In this document: positions 25,412 through 32,547 of the stretch, piece by piece
How positions within the stretch are numbered: the stretch's first letter is position 1
Layout: every line of letters starts with the position of its first letter
Source of the DNA: Actinocrispum wychmicini
GTDB lineage: Bacteria; Actinomycetota; Actinomycetes; Mycobacteriales; Pseudonocardiaceae
NCBI RefSeq assembly: GCF_004345645.1
Contig: NZ_SLWS01000001.1
Location: forward strand, 1,553,546 to 1,617,545
Reading direction: 5' to 3'
Length of the DNA: 64,000 nucleotides
Program-made: the position numbers and the translations under genes
Notes under the pieces: model-generated
What the model was told of the DNA's origin: nothing
Databases searched by the model: none
Seen by the model: only the letters and a program-made list of their open reading frames with translations

Positions 25412-26695
25412 TCAGTAACGCCAACGGCTCCGTTCGGTGACGTCCTGCGGGGTCGAATCGGCGAAAAGGGCTACCTCACCCTTGCGCACGCCTGCGATGG
25501 CCGAAACCAGCTCCGGGCCGAACGCCTCGACCAAGGCCGGTTCGGCCTCGAAGGCGGCCACCGACTGGTCGAGCGAGGTCGGCAGCATCGGCACGCCGTC
25601 CAGGGTCACCGGGTCCACGTTCACCGGGTCCGGCAGGCGGGCGCCCTCGGTGATGCCGGCCGCCCCGGCGACCATCAGCCCAGCCAGCGCCAGGTACGGG
25701 TTGGCCGCGCCGTCGAAGCACTTCACCTCCAGGTTCGGCGAGCCCGCCGTGATGAACCGCAGCGCCGCCTCCCGGTTCTCCAGGCCCCAGCAGGCGTACG
25801 GGCCCGCCCAGGTGGACGGGACCAGCCGCAGGTAGCTGGCCACCGAAGGCGCGCCGACCGCGAGCAGCGCCGGCAGCCGGGACAGCACGCCGCCGATGAA
25901 CGCCATGCCGTCCTCGGTCATGTCGTACGGCCCGTCGCCGCCCGTGAACAGGTTCTCGCTGCCGCGCCAGACGCTCAGGTGCACGTGGCCGCCGTTGCCC
26001 ACCCCACCGGCCAGGACTTTCGGCGCGAAGGTGGCGCGCAGGCCGTGCTTCTGGGAGATCGCCCGGATCGTCTCGCGGACGAGGACCAACGTGTCGGCCG
26101 CACGGACCGGGTTCTGGGCCGCCACGGACACCTCGTACTGGCCGGCCGCGTACTCCGGATGGATCTGCTCGACCTCGACCCCCTGGCCGCTGAGGGCTTC
26201 GAGCAGGTCATGGAGATAGTCGGCCCGCTCGGTGATCCGGGTCATCCCGTACGCGGGACCGTTGCACGCGGGCACGAACTCGTCGCCCTGCCCGATCGAC
26301 ACGCACCACTCGACCTCGAACGCCGCCATCACGGTCAGGCCCTGGTCCTTGAGCTTGTCGACGGTTCGGATGGCGAGGCCACGGGCGTCCGCCGGGTGGA
26401 CCGCGCCTTCCTGCGTGTACCGGACACCCGGCGCCCACGCCCACCCGGGCTGGGCCGACAACACCGTCAACCGCTCCACGTCCGGCTTCAGCCGCAGGTC
26501 ACCGACGGGTCCGCCGCCCACGATCGAGTCGTCCAGCAGGAAGTGGTCGAACACCGGGGACGTGCCGACACCGTCCTGGACGGCCCGCGGCAACAGCTTC
26601 ACCGGCACCGCCTTCACCCGGGTGATGCCACTGGTGTCGACCCAGGTCACCGCCACCGCGAGCACCCCGCGGGCAGTCAAGTTCGCGGAATCCAT
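25412..26695 (-). CDS. Glutamine synthetase-like gamma-glutamyl ligase
   Basis: A 427-residue GlnA-superfamily ligase. Metal- and glutamate-binding landmarks include VMAAFEVEWCVS (usual FEVEF), the YEVSVAAQNPVRAAD helix, NGGHVHLSVW (usual NGMHxH), PYACWGLENREAALRF, and a C-terminal EVKCFDGAANPYLALAGL (usual RLPDxxANPYL). It lacks the adenylylation-loop character of housekeeping GlnA-I, so it probably glutamylates an amine other than ammonia. It is divergent from an amino-acid permease and near an amidohydrolase, a combination resembling the two halves of fungal FluG. The ATG at 26695 follows GGGGAAG. Confidence 0.82.
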   Translation of the reverse strand: MDSANLTARGVLAVAVTWVDTSGITRVKAVPVKLLPRAVQDGVGTSPVFDHFLLDDSIVGGGPVGDLRLKPDVERLTVLSAQPGWAWAPGVRYTQEGAVHPADARGLAIRTVDKLKDQGLTVMAAFEVEWCVSIGQGDEFVPACNGPAYGMTRITERADYLHDLLEALSGQGVEVEQIHPEYAAGQYEVSVAAQNPVRAADTLVLVRETIRAISQKHGLRATFAPKVLAGGVGNGGHVHLSVWRGSENLFTGGDGPYDMTEDGMAFIGGVLSRLPALLAVGAPSVASYLRLVPSTWAGPYACWGLENREAALRFITAGSPNLEVKCFDGAANPYLALAGLMVAGAAGITEGARLPDPVNVDPVTLDGVPMLPTSLDQSVAAFEAEPALVEAFGPELVSAIAGVRKGEVALFADSTPQDVTERSRWRY

Positions 26696-26755
26696 GGTCT
26701 TCCCCTCGCTCCTACGCTTAGGGCTCAATGATCTCCTTCCTGGTGGGAGCGCGCG

Positions 26756-28159
26756 ATGGCACCACTCCGTCGGACCCTGAGCGTGTGGCAGGCGATCGGC
26801 CTCTCGGTCGCCCTGATGGCCCCGAGCATGGCCGCGAACATCAACCCGCAGTTCATCGTTCCCTTTGTCGGCCGGGCCGTGCCGCTGGCGTTCCTGCTGG
26901 CCGCGGTCGCCGTGTTGCTCGTGGCGTACGGGTTCGTACGGCTGTGTCAGTACTTCAACCACGCGGGCTCGGTCTACGCGTTCGTCGGCGCCACCCTCGG
27001 GCCACGGACCGGTGTGGTCGCCGGCGTGGGGCTGTTGGGGACGTACACGTTCTACGCCGTCGGGACCGCGGCCGCCGCGGGGCGGTTCGGCACGGCGTTC
27101 CTGCAGAGCATCGGTGTGTGGCCGCACCCGCCGTCGTGGGCGCCGTTCCTGCTGGCTGTCGTGGCGCTGTTGATCGGATTGCAGCTGACGGTCGTGCCCG
27201 CCAAACGGGGGATGGGCCTGTTGCTGCTGGTCGAGGGGGTGACGGTGGCGCTGATCCTGCTGGTGACGGTGATCGTGCTGGTGCGGCTGGTGCCGTCGAA
27301 GTTCGACCTGGACGTGTTCACGGTCCCCGCCGGCACCGGGAGTTCCGCGGTGTTCCTCGGCGTCGTGTTCGGGTTCCTGTCGTTCGCCGGGTTCGAGGCG
27401 GCGGCCACGCTCGGTGAGGAGACCGCCCACCCGCGACGGGACATCCCACGGGCGATCCTGGGCACGGCGATCTTCGGCGGGGTGTTCTTCGTGGTCGTCA
27501 CGGCCGTGGAGATGATGGGGTTCGGCGACCCGAACGCCTTCGCCAACTCGCAGGCCCTGGTGGGTGAGCTGGGCACGTCCTATGTCGGCTCGTGGGTCGG
27601 GGACACGATCACGTTGGGCGCGGCGGTCAGCGCGTTCGGCTGCATGCTCGCGTGCGTCGCTGGCGGTTCCCGGCTGCTGTTCGCCTTGGCCCGGGACAGC
27701 TTCGGCGCCCGCGGCCTGGGCGCGGCCTCGGCGGCGGGGACACCGGCCCGCGCGGCCGCGGTGGTGTCCACGATCGTCTTCGTCTGCCTGGTCGGGTGCT
27801 GGGTGCTGTTCGGGGCGACCGCGACCGACCTGGTCGGCTGGTTCGGCGCGATGGGGACGTTGATCCTGCTGGTCGCGTACCTGCTGACGACGGTGGGCGC
27901 GATCCGGCTGCTGTTCGTGCGGCGGGTGATGGACGTGCCACGCTGGCAGGTGGTCATCCCGTTGGCGGCCATCGTGGTTCTGGGATACACCTTGTACAGC
28001 AACGTGATCCCGTATCCGACCGAAGGAGCGGCCCAGTGGTTCCCGATCGTCGCCGGCGGGTGGCTGCTGCTCGCGCTGGTCGCCGTGTGGGCCGCGCCGG
28101 CCACCGCCCGTCGTGTCGGGGAGAGGCTCGCCGATGTTCGAGCAACTGTCCCTGATTGA
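26756..28159 (+). CDS. APC-superfamily amino acid/amine permease
   Basis: A 467-residue polytopic membrane protein with about 12 helices. The first is broken at SVALMAPSMAANINPQ, the substrate-binding unwound helix of APC transporters. GFLSFAGFEAAATLGEETAHPRRDIPRAI is the signature loop of the family. It is divergent from the gamma-glutamyl ligase with 60 bases between, and its 3-prime end overlaps the amidohydrolase by 26 bases, so uptake and metabolism of one amine or amide are probably linked. The substrate is unknown. Confidence 0.9.
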   Translation: MAPLRRTLSVWQAIGLSVALMAPSMAANINPQFIVPFVGRAVPLAFLLAAVAVLLVAYGFVRLCQYFNHAGSVYAFVGATLGPRTGVVAGVGLLGTYTFYAVGTAAAAGRFGTAFLQSIGVWPHPPSWAPFLLAVVALLIGLQLTVVPAKRGMGLLLLVEGVTVALILLVTVIVLVRLVPSKFDLDVFTVPAGTGSSAVFLGVVFGFLSFAGFEAAATLGEETAHPRRDIPRAILGTAIFGGVFFVVVTAVEMMGFGDPNAFANSQALVGELGTSYVGSWVGDTITLGAAVSAFGCMLACVAGGSRLLFALARDSFGARGLGAASAAGTPARAAAVVSTIVFVCLVGCWVLFGATATDLVGWFGAMGTLILLVAYLLTTVGAIRLLFVRRVMDVPRWQVVIPLAAIVVLGYTLYSNVIPYPTEGAAQWFPIVAGGWLLLALVAVWAAPATARRVGERLADVRATVPD

Positions 28160-29201
28160 CCACCACTGCCACGGTGTGGTCCGCCGCGATCTCTCTCTAA
28201 CAGCGTTAGAGAGTCATCTCACCGAGGCCGCGGTGGGATCGTTCGCGTCCCGGATCGGGCTGGCGGTCCGGCGCTGGTGCGCGCCCGTGCTGGACCTACC
28301 CGCGCACGCGCCCGCCGAGGACTACGTCGACCGGCGGACGGCACTGGGGTTCGACGAGGTCAACGCCAGGTTCCTGGGCGCGGCCGGGCTGCACGCGCTG
28401 TGCGTGGACACGGGGTACACGCCCGAGCCCATCCTGTCGCCCGCCGAACTGGGTGCGCTGGCCGGCGGCCCGGCGTACGAGATCGTCCGGCTCGAAGAAG
28501 TCGCCGAGTCGCTGCACGGTGCCGTGACCGCGGGCGGGTTCCCGGACGCCTTCCGGTCCCTTTTGGACACCCGGTGCACGGCCGCGGTCGGCGTCAAGTC
28601 GATCGCGGCCTACCGCGTCGGGCTCGGCCTCGCCGCCGAACGGCCGGCCGACACCGAGGTGGTCACCGCGGCCGCGCACTGGCTCGCCGGCCCGGCCCGG
28701 CTCGCCGATCCCGTCCTGCAGCGGTTCCTCATCTGGTGCGGCGCGGACCTCGGCCTGCCGGTCCAGTTCCACGTCGGCCTCGGCGACGCCGACGTGGACA
28801 TGCGGTCGTGCGACCCGCTGCTGCTCACCGGCCTGATCAGGAACCTGCGCGTACCGGTGATGCTGCTGCACAACTACCCGTTCCACCGCGAAGCCGGCTA
28901 CCTGGCCCAGGTGTTCGACAACGTGTACGTCGACGTCGGCCTCGCCACCCACAACCTCGGCGACCGCGCCACCGTGCTGGTCGAGGAGACCCTGGAGTTG
29001 GCGCCGTTCACCAAACTGCTGTTCTCGTCGGACGCCTTCGGGCTGCCGGAGTTCTACCACCTGTCCGCCGTGCTTTTCCGGCGTGGCCTGGCGTCGGTGT
29101 TGGGCTCCGGCGTGTCCGAGGGGTCGTGGACCGCGGCGGACGCCGACCGGCTCGCCGAACTCGTCGCGGTCGAGAACGCCACCCGGGCGTACGGCCTATG
29201 A
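28134..29201 (+). CDS. Amidohydrolase family (FluG N-terminal-like / amidohydrolase 2)
   Basis: A 355-residue TIM-barrel hydrolase. The N-terminal LIDHHCHG is the HxH metal site. GLPVQFHVGLGDAD and VMLLHNYPFHREAGY carry further ligands, and LLFSSDAFGLPEFY supplies the closing Asp. The ATG at 28134 overlaps the permease gene. Relatives are fused to glutamine synthetase in FluG, so hydrolysis of a gamma-glutamyl or amide intermediate is plausible. Codons 19-27 include a CTA and a TTA (28206) that form part of a perfect inverted repeat. It overlaps the convergent NCS1 permease gene by six bases. Confidence 0.8.
   Translation: MFEQLSLIDHHCHGVVRRDLSLTALESHLTEAAVGSFASRIGLAVRRWCAPVLDLPAHAPAEDYVDRRTALGFDEVNARFLGAAGLHALCVDTGYTPEPILSPAELGALAGGPAYEIVRLEEVAESLHGAVTAGGFPDAFRSLLDTRCTAAVGVKSIAAYRVGLGLAAERPADTEVVTAAAHWLAGPARLADPVLQRFLIWCGADLGLPVQFHVGLGDADVDMRSCDPLLLTGLIRNLRVPVMLLHNYPFHREAGYLAQVFDNVYVDVGLATHNLGDRATVLVEETLELAPFTKLLFSSDAFGLPEFYHLSAVLFRRGLASVLGSGVSEGSWTAADADRLAELVAVENATRAYGL
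28193..28213. promoter_or_regulatory. Intragenic inverted repeat with rare codons
   Basis: CTCTCTAAC and GTTAGAGAG are perfect 9-bp arms around AGC, inside codons 20-27 of the amidohydrolase. In a gene that otherwise uses G/C-ending codons, this stretch reads TCT CTA ACA GCG TTA GAG AGT. That suggests selection on the DNA or RNA rather than the protein, as for an internal operator or a translational hairpin. Confidence 0.45.
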
Positions 29202-30533
29202 GAACCGGCGTTTCGGCCAGATGTAGTAGATCCCGGCCGCGACGACGAACCCGACCAGGAACGTGATGTCGCCGATCCACGGGATCGCCTTCGGCACTTC
29301 ACCGACGTACCGTTCCTGGTTGGAGAACAGGCCGATGCCGACGATCATGCCCATCAGCATCGCGGTCGGGCCGCCCCAGTTCTTCACCCGGGTGTCCTGC
29401 AGGGCGGCGTCGATCTGCTGGTCACGACGGAAATGCTGGTCGACGAGCACGACGCCGAGCCACGGCCCGATCCAGTACGCGATCACCAGCAGGAAGCTCT
29501 CGTACGCCTTCCCGGCGTCCTTGAGTCCCAGCCAGGCCAGCACGAAGCCGATCACCCCGAACGCCACGGCCACAACGGCCCTGCGCAGTGCCAACGGGAG
29601 CTTGATGCCTAACGTGAGGAACGCGAGCGCGCCCGAGTAGACGTTCAGGACGTTCGCCGCGACGGCTCCGAGCGCGATCGACAGCAACGTCAACGACGCC
29701 AGCCATCCCGGCAGGTGCCCGGTGAACGCCGTGGCCGGGTTGTCCGATGTGGACCCGCTGATGGTCGTGGACGCGGCGCCGACGAGCATCAATACCGTGG
29801 TGGACAAGAACAATCCTGTGCCGGAGAACCAGCCGACGGCCCGTCGGCTCACGTCCTTGGGCAGGTATCGCGTGTAGTCGGCGGCGTAGGGGTTCCAGCC
29901 GGCGGTGTAGCCGAACGCGGCGCTGGCCGTGATGATGAACCCGCCGAGGCCGCCGGTTCCGACGCTGGCCCCTGGCGACGACTTGCTGAAGATGACCACG
30001 GTCGTGATCAGGAAGACCAGCGCGAGCAGCGGGAACACGTACCGTTCGAAGGCTTGGACCAGGTTGTGCCCGAAGAACGCCACCACGACCTGGACCGCGA
30101 CGATCACGATCAGGCACAGCACCAACGGCATCCCGGTCAGCGAGTTCAGGGCGAACGTCCCGCTGACGCTGTTCACCGCGAACCACCCGACACCGGCCAT
30201 CACCGACATCAGCGACGCGGGCAGCGCGTTGCCGAAGAACCCGAACGCGACCCGCCCCAGCACCATCTGCGGCACGCCGTGCGCGGGCCCGCGCGCGGAC
30301 AGCACGCCGTGGGTGACCGAGCCGAGCAGGTTGCCGATGGTCACCGCGGCGGCCGCCTGCCAGAAGTTCAGGCCGAACACCGACACCGCCAGCACACCGA
30401 CGAAGACCGTGGCGAACTCCAGGTTCGGCGACGTCCACGTCCAGAACAGCTGCCGTGCGGTGCCGTGCTTGTCCGCGTCCGCGACCGGCTCGATCCCGCC
30501 CGGCTCCACCTTCACAACTTTCTGGCCGTACAT
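29196..30533 (-). CDS. NCS1-family nucleobase (cytosine/purine) permease
   Basis: A 445-residue, 12-helix transporter of the cytosine permease/allantoin group. ARQLFWTWTSPNLEFATV, the GFFGNALPASL segment and AGWNPYAADYTRYLPKD (between helices 6 and 7) are family signatures. It probably imports cytosine, purine, hydantoin or a related base with a cation. The cytosine-deaminase-like gene at 35414 is a candidate partner but is separated by three genes. A TTA codon lies at 29612-29610. The promoter region is shared with a TetR gene. Confidence 0.9.
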   Translation of the reverse strand: MYGQKVVKVEPGGIEPVADADKHGTARQLFWTWTSPNLEFATVFVGVLAVSVFGLNFWQAAAAVTIGNLLGSVTHGVLSARGPAHGVPQMVLGRVAFGFFGNALPASLMSVMAGVGWFAVNSVSGTFALNSLTGMPLVLCLIVIVAVQVVVAFFGHNLVQAFERYVFPLLALVFLITTVVIFSKSSPGASVGTGGLGGFIITASAAFGYTAGWNPYAADYTRYLPKDVSRRAVGWFSGTGLFLSTTVLMLVGAASTTISGSTSDNPATAFTGHLPGWLASLTLLSIALGAVAANVLNVYSGALAFLTLGIKLPLALRRAVVAVAFGVIGFVLAWLGLKDAGKAYESFLLVIAYWIGPWLGVVLVDQHFRRDQQIDAALQDTRVKNWGGPTAMLMGMIVGIGLFSNQERYVGEVPKAIPWIGDITFLVGFVVAAGIYYIWPKRRFS

Positions 30534-30573
30534 GGTTCGGCACCCTAGATCGTCGACGTTTCCGCCGGGTCAC

Positions 30574-30585
30574 GGTTGACCAACC
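30574..30585. promoter_or_regulatory. Short inverted repeat upstream of NCS1 permease
   Basis: GGTTG and CAACC flank AC in the 79-bp divergent region between the NCS1 permease and the TetR gene. It is separate from the larger operator at 30594 and may serve the permease promoter. The support is positional only. Confidence 0.25.
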
Positions 30586-30593
30586 GCCGATCC

Positions 30594-30613
30594 TGCAGTA
30601 AACATTTACTGCA
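30594..30613. promoter_or_regulatory. Probable TetR autoregulatory operator
   Basis: TGCAGTAAA and TTTACTGCA form perfect 9-bp arms around CA, and the last base is the A of the TetR start codon. The A/T-rich core stands out from the surrounding sequence. Binding here would block initiation directly and could also affect the divergent NCS1 permease. Confidence 0.65.
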
Positions 30614-31197
30614 TGGACACCAGGGCCGCCCTGCTGGCCGCCGCGGCGCAGGAATTCGCACGTCTCGGGCTGAAAGGCGCCCGGATTCGGGAGATCGTCG
30701 CCCGGTCCGGGGTGAACGAGCGGATGATCTACCACCACTTCGGCAGCAAGGAGGGCCTGTACCAGGCGGTGTTCAAGCACGAGGCCGCCGGCGTGAAGGA
30801 AGTCTGGCGGGAGGCGCTCGAACAGGCCGCGGGCATGGAGCCGTACGACGGCGTGCGGCACGTGTACCGGACGTACTTCGACATGATGCACGCCCGGCCG
30901 CTGCTGCTCGCGCTGGTCACCCAGGAGGCGGTCGGTGGTTGGGGGGCGCGGCCGCAGATGTCCGACGACGCGGTGCCCGAGGAGTTGCGGGCGCTGTACG
31001 ACCAAGGTGTGGCCGAGGGGATCTTCAGTGCGGACCTCGATCTGGACGTCGTGTACGTGACCGCGGTGAGCGCGCTCGTCTCGGTGCCTGGGATGGCCGG
31101 GCACTTTCCGGACCTGATCGCCCGCCGGGGCATGGCGGCGTTGCGGGACCAGGTGGTCGCACTGTTGATGGACGGGATGACAGGGGAACGGAAATGA
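30613..31197 (+). CDS. TetR-family transcriptional regulator
   Basis: A 194-residue regulator with a standard N-terminal DNA-binding domain (LLAAAAQEFARLGLKGARIREIVARSGVNERMIYHHFGSKEGLY) and a helical effector domain. Its ATG abuts the 20-bp inverted repeat, so autoregulation is very likely. ATGA overlap couples it to an FAD monooxygenase, the arrangement of drug- or aromatic-inducible detoxification cassettes. Confidence 0.92.
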   Translation: MDTRAALLAAAAQEFARLGLKGARIREIVARSGVNERMIYHHFGSKEGLYQAVFKHEAAGVKEVWREALEQAAGMEPYDGVRHVYRTYFDMMHARPLLLALVTQEAVGGWGARPQMSDDAVPEELRALYDQGVAEGIFSADLDLDVVYVTAVSALVSVPGMAGHFPDLIARRGMAALRDQVVALLMDGMTGERK

Positions 31198-32537
31198 TCG
31201 ATGTCCTGGTGGTCGGCGCGGGGCCGACCGGGTTGGCGCTGGCCTGCGACCTCGCCCGGCGGGGTGTTGACGTGCGAGTGATCGACAAGGCGCCGGAGCC
31301 GTTCGGCGGCTCGCGTGGCAAGGGCCTGCAGGAGCGCAGCCTGGAGGTGCTGGCCGACCTCGGTGTGATCGACGAGATCACCGCGGCCGGCTGGGACCTG
31401 CCGACCAGGATCCACATCGGCGACCAACCGGTCCGTGAGGTCCGGGTGGGCGGAGCGGCGCTTCTGCTGCCCCAGTGGAGTGTGGAGAAGGCGCTGCGGG
31501 ACAAGCTGCGCCAGTCCGGTGTTCGGGTGGAGTTCGGCGTCGAACTGGTGTCGTTCGCCCAGAGCGACTCGTCGGTGGTCGCCTCGGTGCCGGGGGAGAC
31601 CATCGAGGCCAAGTACATGGTCGGCTGCGACGGCGGGCGCAGCGTGACGCGCAAGGCGCTCGGTGTCGCGTTCGACGGCGAGACCGCGGCCGAACAGCTT
31701 TTCCTGATCGCGGACGCGGAGGTTTCCGGCCTGACCCGGGACGCGACCCACATGTGGATCGACCCCAACCGCGGCATGTTCGCCGTCACCCCGTTCCCGG
31801 CGACCAGGCAGTGGCAGATCCAGGTCGCCGGCGACCCGGCCACTCCGACGCCGCCGGAGTTCCAACGCCTGTGCCGCGAGTACATCGGCAGCACCGACGT
31901 CACCCTGTCGAACTTCACCTGGATGTCGGCCTACCGGCCGAACGTCCGCATGGTCGACCGGTTCCGCGTCGGCCGGGTGTTCCTGGCCGGCGACGCCGCC
32001 CACGTCCACCCGCCCACGGGTGGCCTGGGAATGAACACGGGCATCCAGGACGCCTACAACCTCGGCTGGAAACTGGCCCGAGCGGTCGCCGGCACAGCCT
32101 CCCCCGGTCTGCTCGACACGTATCAGGACGAACGCCTGCCGGTCGCCGAATGGACCTTGGCCACCAGCACCCAGGCCCTGATGACGGTGGTGGCGGTGGT
32201 CCGGGCGGGCAGCAACAAGATCGAGGCGGGCGTCAAGGACGAACACCGCCAACTCGACCTCGCCTACCCGAACAGCCCCCTGTCCAAGAACCTGACGGAC
32301 TGGACCGGTCCGCGGGCCGGCGACCGATCACCCTGGGCGGACAAGGCAAAGGGCCCGGATTTCACCCTCCTGGCGTTCGCCGGCGAGGCCCCGACTATCG
32401 CGGGCGTCCGCACGCATCTGATGCCGAAGCAGGATGACAAGGACGTGCTGGTGCTGGTGCGGCCGGACGGCCACATCGGAATGGTCGCCACGCCCAAGGA
32501 CGTGAAGTCCATTGCGGACTATGTGGCCCGGCCCTGA
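31194..32537 (+). CDS. FAD-dependent aromatic monooxygenase
   Basis: A 447-residue class A flavin monooxygenase. The FAD motif is VLVVGAGPTGLALACDLARRG, the middle DG motif is MVGCDGGRSVTRKALG, and the GD motif is RVFLAGDAAHVHPPTGGLGMNTGIQDAYNLGWKLA. It resembles PHBH-type hydroxylases of polyketide tailoring and antibiotic inactivation (rifampicin or tetracycline type). It is translationally coupled to the TetR gene, so the inducer and substrate may be the same or related aromatic compounds. Confidence 0.9.
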   Translation: MIDVLVVGAGPTGLALACDLARRGVDVRVIDKAPEPFGGSRGKGLQERSLEVLADLGVIDEITAAGWDLPTRIHIGDQPVREVRVGGAALLLPQWSVEKALRDKLRQSGVRVEFGVELVSFAQSDSSVVASVPGETIEAKYMVGCDGGRSVTRKALGVAFDGETAAEQLFLIADAEVSGLTRDATHMWIDPNRGMFAVTPFPATRQWQIQVAGDPATPTPPEFQRLCREYIGSTDVTLSNFTWMSAYRPNVRMVDRFRVGRVFLAGDAAHVHPPTGGLGMNTGIQDAYNLGWKLARAVAGTASPGLLDTYQDERLPVAEWTLATSTQALMTVVAVVRAGSNKIEAGVKDEHRQLDLAYPNSPLSKNLTDWTGPRAGDRSPWADKAKGPDFTLLAFAGEAPTIAGVRTHLMPKQDDKDVLVLVRPDGHIGMVATPKDVKSIADYVARP

Positions 32538-32547
32538 CCGGTGGGTG

